From: Seramator thermalis
GTDB taxonomy: Bacteria; Bacteroidota; Bacteroidia; Bacteroidales; Dysgonomonadaceae
NCBI RefSeq assembly: GCF_004138125.1
Contig: NZ_RXHS01000012.1
Location: 26,332 to 90,331, forward strand
Reading direction: 5' to 3'
DNA: 64,000 bases
Numbering within the stretch: position 1 is the stretch's first letter; every line of letters starts with the position of its first letter. The notes under the pieces are model-generated. The model had not been told where the DNA came from and did not search any database. It saw only the letters and a program-made list of their open reading frames with translations. Positions 60,743 to 64,000 of the stretch are shown here, piece after piece. Both the position numbers and the translations under genes were made by a program.

Positions 60743-62717
60743 TGAGTCCAGTTTAAAAACACATTTAATTTAAAGCTCGCATCGCTGGCATATTTAACCT
60801 GAGAACGTCCTTCGAATAAAAATATTCCAGGCAAAGCCAACTAGCGAAAAAATTACGTACAAAAATTGCTGATTTTCGCAATAAATGGTTTGTTATTAAC
60901 ATAATATTATATAAAGCAGTAGGCATTGGCGGATCAAACCCGTCTGTAAGCGCTTTTTTGGCCACGTACCGGTATATTCTTCCAAAATTGATGGCAATCA
61001 TGGCATTAACCGCGAATAAAGTTGTTTTAAATATCCCTCTTACTTTTGTTTTCCCGTTATTGGTCCTGGTCTTAAACTCTTTCATGAGCGCCTCCACGTT
61101 TGGCCGGATCTTTCTTCGCTGCGCGGGGATGTTCAGGATATTGTTGTTGCGCTTGTTTTTCAGGTAGTCTTCATGTTTAAAACAATATCTTCCTTTGTTT
61201 TTAACCATCGGGCATTTTTCTTTTAACGAGCATCCCCGGCATACCGCCAGGTCGAACCGAACTTTATGACGTTGTTTGGTGGGCGTGGACAGCACTTGTT
61301 GACCGGGACATTTCACCAAGTAGCCAGCCGGCGATTGGCCGGTTTGTGCAATGATTATATCCACCTCACATTCACGGCCTCTCACGGCAGTGGTCACCTG
61401 CGTGATCCCCAATTCTTCAAATTTCTTGTCGTTCGCTTCACTGCCATAACCTCCATCGGTATGCATTTCCTTTAACTCCGGGGTTTTCTCCATGATCGGA
61501 TCGATCCGCTCGTTTAATACCAGGCTGTCATCGGTGTTGTTGGGGGCCACTGCAATGTCGGTAACCAGTTGGATGGGGTTGTCCGGGTGCCCCGTCTCAG
61601 TTGCGTTAATCACGTATCCTTTGCCGGACTGTTCCCGCTTTTTACGATAAGTGGCATCCGGGTCATCGGGCGATTGCAGCATCCCGCTGTGTAATTCCTC
61701 CGTAGGCCTTGGGTTGATTTCTTGTTCCACCACCACGAAATGTTCCCGGTAAACCCGCTCGAAATTGATCAATTCCTGGCTGCCCTGGTAGCGCTGGTTT
61801 TCTTTTATTTGGTTGTGCACCGTGTAATACACCTGCCCCAGCTTTTCCAGTTCATGGGGCAAGTCCTTCGATTTTAGAGCGTAAACGTATTTCTGGCTTC
61901 CCTTCTCCAGGTAAGCCTGCAACTGCTCACCGATGGCCTGTTTGTCTGTTTCAGAAAGTTTTTTCCCCAGGCGAAGCAATACTTCGATCAATAACTGTAC
62001 CCCGGAGTATTTCCGGATGTTGGAAGAAACCATCGTGGAATCGGTTCGTTGAATGTCGGTCTTCAGGGACAACTCTCGGATTTGTTCGGCGGTTAACCTA
62101 TCAAAAACCGGTTCAATTAAATTCACCCCGATTTGTTGTTCATATTCACCCGGCCGGTTCTGAAAATTAAACAGGGTGGCCCCGGAAAAGGGTACCTCTT
62201 CAATGCTTACCGGGCCCAAGGCTGTTTTAAAACGCAGATCGAACAGGATGCTTTCCATCAACTCATCATAGCTCAACCCTTTGAGTTCCTTTAATACCAG
62301 TGCGGATACCAAAATATTAATGGGCACGTTCGGACGGCTTGCCTTTTCAGAAAACAAGGGTTGAAAATCCTGTTCCCGGATATTTCTGAATATCAAATGG
62401 TGAAACCATTTCTCTTTTGAACCGGCAAGTAAATCCCGCTGCTTTTTACAAAGCTCGTTCTCGAAACTGAATAATGCCGGCTGGTTGTTTAATTTAAACA
62501 TGTTGTTTCCTTTTATTTGTTCAGACATAAAGGTACAACTTATTTCGTTGATATCCAAATATTTGCGTTCAACATGAAACATTTTTACCGTTGACTATCA
62601 GATACTTACAAAATTGTTGATAATTTTTTAACTAACTGATATTAAACGAAATAGTACCACCGGTTATGAACAGTTATAACCACCAATTTTGCTCATTACC
62701 TTTTTAGACTGGACTCA
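60743..62717. mobile_element. Complete IS1182-family insertion sequence
   Basis: Terminal inverted repeats TGAGTCCAGTTTAAAAA (60743-60759) and its complement at 62701-62717 (TGAGTCCAGTCTAAAAA on the minus strand) match 16 of 17. The element is 1,975 bp and contains one intact transposase gene. No clear target-site duplication was seen at the flanks. It lies between the serpin and the 11-bp repeat/DUF6266 block. Confidence 0.9.
60765..62501 (-). CDS. IS1182-family transposase
   Basis: 578-residue transposase, apparently intact. The N-terminal domain is PNVPINILVSALVLKELKGL, followed by SYDELMESILFDLRFKTALG, typical of IS1182. The DDE core includes LKTDIQRTDSTMVSSNIRKY, VTDIAVAPNNTDDSLVLNER and MHTDGGYGSEANDK. 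The C-terminal segment has zinc-like cysteines (CRGCSLKEKCPM), then RRKIRPNVEALMKEFKTR. ATG 62501 is preferred because AAAAGGAAACAAC precedes it; upstream in-frame ATGs at 62528 and 62582 are less likely. Confidence 0.92.
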   Translation of the reverse strand: MFKLNNQPALFSFENELCKKQRDLLAGSKEKWFHHLIFRNIREQDFQPLFSEKASRPNVPINILVSALVLKELKGLSYDELMESILFDLRFKTALGPVSIEEVPFSGATLFNFQNRPGEYEQQIGVNLIEPVFDRLTAEQIRELSLKTDIQRTDSTMVSSNIRKYSGVQLLIEVLLRLGKKLSETDKQAIGEQLQAYLEKGSQKYVYALKSKDLPHELEKLGQVYYTVHNQIKENQRYQGSQELINFERVYREHFVVVEQEINPRPTEELHSGMLQSPDDPDATYRKKREQSGKGYVINATETGHPDNPIQLVTDIAVAPNNTDDSLVLNERIDPIMEKTPELKEMHTDGGYGSEANDKKFEELGITQVTTAVRGRECEVDIIIAQTGQSPAGYLVKCPGQQVLSTPTKQRHKVRFDLAVCRGCSLKEKCPMVKNKGRYCFKHEDYLKNKRNNNILNIPAQRRKIRPNVEALMKEFKTRTNNGKTKVRGIFKTTLFAVNAMIAINFGRIYRYVAKKALTDGFDPPMPTALYNIMLITNHLLRKSAIFVRNFFASWLCLEYFYSKDVLRLNMPAMRALN

Positions 62718-63163
62718 TACATCCTACGCAAGTCTTTATAACCGTTGCGATCAACGGCGATTCCATTATTAACCCACAACGCAGCAATTCCGAGTTAAAT
62801 GCCTTATCGATTTGGAATTTATTTTAAAAAAATGTTTGGAGGGGTACGGATTTTTCTCACAAATGGTTTTTGTTCAAATCCCCCACCTCTTTACCTCATT
62901 CATCTTCCCCGTCATCTCCCACTTATCTCTATCTTTCCTACGCTATAGCTCCGACATAGCTCCGAGGCAACTCCATGTCAACTCCAAGTTAACTCCAAGT
63001 TAACTCCAAGTTAACTCCATAGCAACTATCAAGCAACTATCAAGCAACTATCAAGCAACTATTACTTTCCAAAAAGTTAATGAAATTAAATAAATAAAGA
63101 TAATGCGTTCATCGGCACTATCTTTGTCTTATAGGTAACCAATCGATAAAATTGAAAAAAATA
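62718..63163. other. Intergenic region between IS1182 and DUF6266
   Basis: 446 bp. It holds the head sequence and 11-bp array (62920-63065), and a TATCTTTG (63119-63126) that could be the -7 box for the DUF6266 gene. A short minus-strand frame near 62718-62800 (GIAVDRNGYKDLR) may be a gene remnant cut by the IS, but it could not be assigned. Confidence 0.5.
62920..63065. repeat. Eleven-unit 11-bp array with head sequence, upstream of DUF6266
   Basis: After a head with TTATCTCTATC and then CTACGCTATAGCTCCGA, eleven exact 11-bp units fill 62945-63065 (121 bp). They start ATAGCTCCGAC, ATAGCTCCGAG, GCAACTCCATG, TCAACTCCAAG, three TTAACTCCAAG-type units, then four GCAACTATCAA-type units. All units share an A-A-C-T core. 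The head is the same as at 37931-37975. Confidence 0.9.
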
Positions 63164-63793
63164 ATGGCTAAATTCGAATCAAGCACTTTTGGTGAAATGT
63201 CCGGACGATTAGGCAAAGTAGTTGCGGTAAAACGCAACGGGAAAAACTTCCTGCGCGAATATACCGTTCCGGCCAACCCTCAAACGCTCAAACAACAGGC
63301 AAATCGTATGAAATTCACGTTTGTCAATCGCAGCCTGACACCATTGCGCCAAGTCATCAAACGAGGCTATCTCGACACTCAGGCTTTTCCAAAAGTTTGC
63401 AGTAAGGTACTGAAAACGGCCGTCGAAGGTGAATATCCCGATTTCGCCATCGATTTTTCGAAGCTGCAACCGGCGGATGGCACTTTGCCGCCGGTGGGAA
63501 CGATTACGGCTGAAACCCGAAAAAGCACATCCGAAGTTACTGTCAAATGGCAAATCGCACCTGAAGGGCAATTGCAAGGGAATGCAGACGACAAAATCTC
63601 GCTGGTGTTTTTTGATGAAGCAACAGGATCATGTTTTTTTCACGAAAATATCGGTTCTCGCTCCGACCAAATGGTTACCGTATTGTTACCCGAAGCAAAC
63701 AAAGAAAATCCTATCCACTGTTGGGCTTATTTATCTACAAACAACGGCAACATGAATTCTTCGAGTGTATATATAGGGCAATTGAAATGGTAA
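63164..63793 (+). CDS. DUF6266 family protein
   Basis: 209-residue protein opening MAKFESSTFGEMSGRLGKVV, then VKRNGKNFLREYTVPANPQT and KQQANRMKFTFVNRSLTPLR, the hallmark of DUF6266. The C-terminal half is beta-rich with Ser/Asn/Gly tracts (WAYLSTNNGNMNSSSVYIGQ). No signal peptide is present. The start is ATG 63164; an in-frame TTG 12 bp earlier is less likely. The gene is bracketed on both sides by 11-bp repeat arrays. The function is unknown. It is common and often multicopy in Bacteroidales. Confidence 0.87.
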   Translation: MAKFESSTFGEMSGRLGKVVAVKRNGKNFLREYTVPANPQTLKQQANRMKFTFVNRSLTPLRQVIKRGYLDTQAFPKVCSKVLKTAVEGEYPDFAIDFSKLQPADGTLPPVGTITAETRKSTSEVTVKWQIAPEGQLQGNADDKISLVFFDEATGSCFFHENIGSRSDQMVTVLLPEANKENPIHCWAYLSTNNGNMNSSSVYIGQLKW

Positions 63794-63795
63794 AA

Positions 63796-63828
63796 CCAAA
63801 TCCATACCAACTCCATACCAACTCCAAG
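63796..63828. repeat. Three-unit 11-bp array downstream of DUF6266
   Basis: CCAAATCCATA, CCAACTCCATA and CCAACTCCAAG follow directly, starting 2 bp after the DUF6266 stop codon. They share the CAACTCCA core with the upstream array. The rest of the window to 64000 holds no supported gene. Confidence 0.85.
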
Positions 63829-64000
63829 TAGAATTCTGTGATATTATAAGCTAAAATATCGACTGAATGATTTCAATAGTTCGGTAAATATTCAATTAAC
63901 TAATTAATATTCAATGTTTTATATAACAAAGTTTAACATAAAAAATAAGGTTAAGTAGCTGATTATCAGTATCTTTATAGTAATTCCAAACACTGTAAAG

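Noticed and set aside
62945..63065. Possible CRISPR array
   Set aside because: Units are 11 bp, contiguous and without spacers, and there are no cas genes. It is a tandem repeat, not CRISPR.
1..64000. tRNA or rRNA genes
   Set aside because: No cloverleaf with a GTTCRANNC-type arm and CCA-end stem, and no rRNA-like sequence, was recognised in the intergenic regions.

Overview
The window is a chromosomal segment from a member of the Bacteroidetes, most likely order Bacteroidales. Supporting signs are Bacteroidetes-type promoters (TTTG, about 19-20 nt, TAnnTTTG), weak or absent Shine-Dalgarno sequences before most genes, fused RibBA, a Bacteroidales NagB-like/LmbE fusion protein, an EF-G2-type translation factor, lipoprotein signals ending in Cys followed by acidic residues, and a DUF6266 gene. 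No species is claimed. No tRNA or rRNA gene was found.

Layout. 1-20.8 kb is mostly housekeeping on the minus strand: kbl (cut by the left edge), rmuC, an LptF/LptG permease with ribBA, a START-like protein, the NagB-like/LmbE fusion, mutS2, the yceD-rpmF-fabH cluster, a sugar-kinase-like protein with a CBM9-like protein and malQ, an AspT-type transporter and prmA. 20.9-23.7 kb is a plus-strand unit of TPR protein, ECF sigma factor, single-TM protein and secreted Spy-like protein, closed by a clear terminator.

23.7-35.7 kb is the most distinctive region, a complete curli-type (type VIII secretion, functional amyloid) locus flanked by AraC-type regulators. It encodes a small curlin-repeat protein, a giant 623-residue curlin, two further curlin-like proteins, CsgE, CsgF, a CsgG with an extra C-terminal domain, a lipoprotein and a second curlin. 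Both large curlin genes are preceded by the same structured leader. The regulator next to the locus looks like a hybrid two-component protein in which the kinase His, the receiver Asp and the receiver Lys are all replaced. It may therefore work without phosphotransfer.

35.7-54.7 kb returns to general metabolism: M28 peptidase, SixA, RluA-type pseudouridine synthase, FabG/TetR, TrpB2, a promoter-to-terminator non-coding RNA with 6S-like topology, paired short CHR transporters, GNAT, TopA, YigZ, a phosphotriesterase-like lipoprotein, a DMT permease, a Ca2+ P-type ATPase and an EF-G2-like factor lacking the catalytic His. 54.9-64 kb is an accessory, rearranged stretch: an orphan ExK nuclease-like gene coupled to a gene fragment, an FtsH, an IS21 istA fragment joined to an antisense speA fragment, a serpin lipoprotein, a complete IS1182-family element, and a DUF6266 gene bracketed by arrays of an 11-bp repeat. 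The same repeat family with the same head sequence also lies at 38.0 kb, and a related array lies at 8.5 kb.
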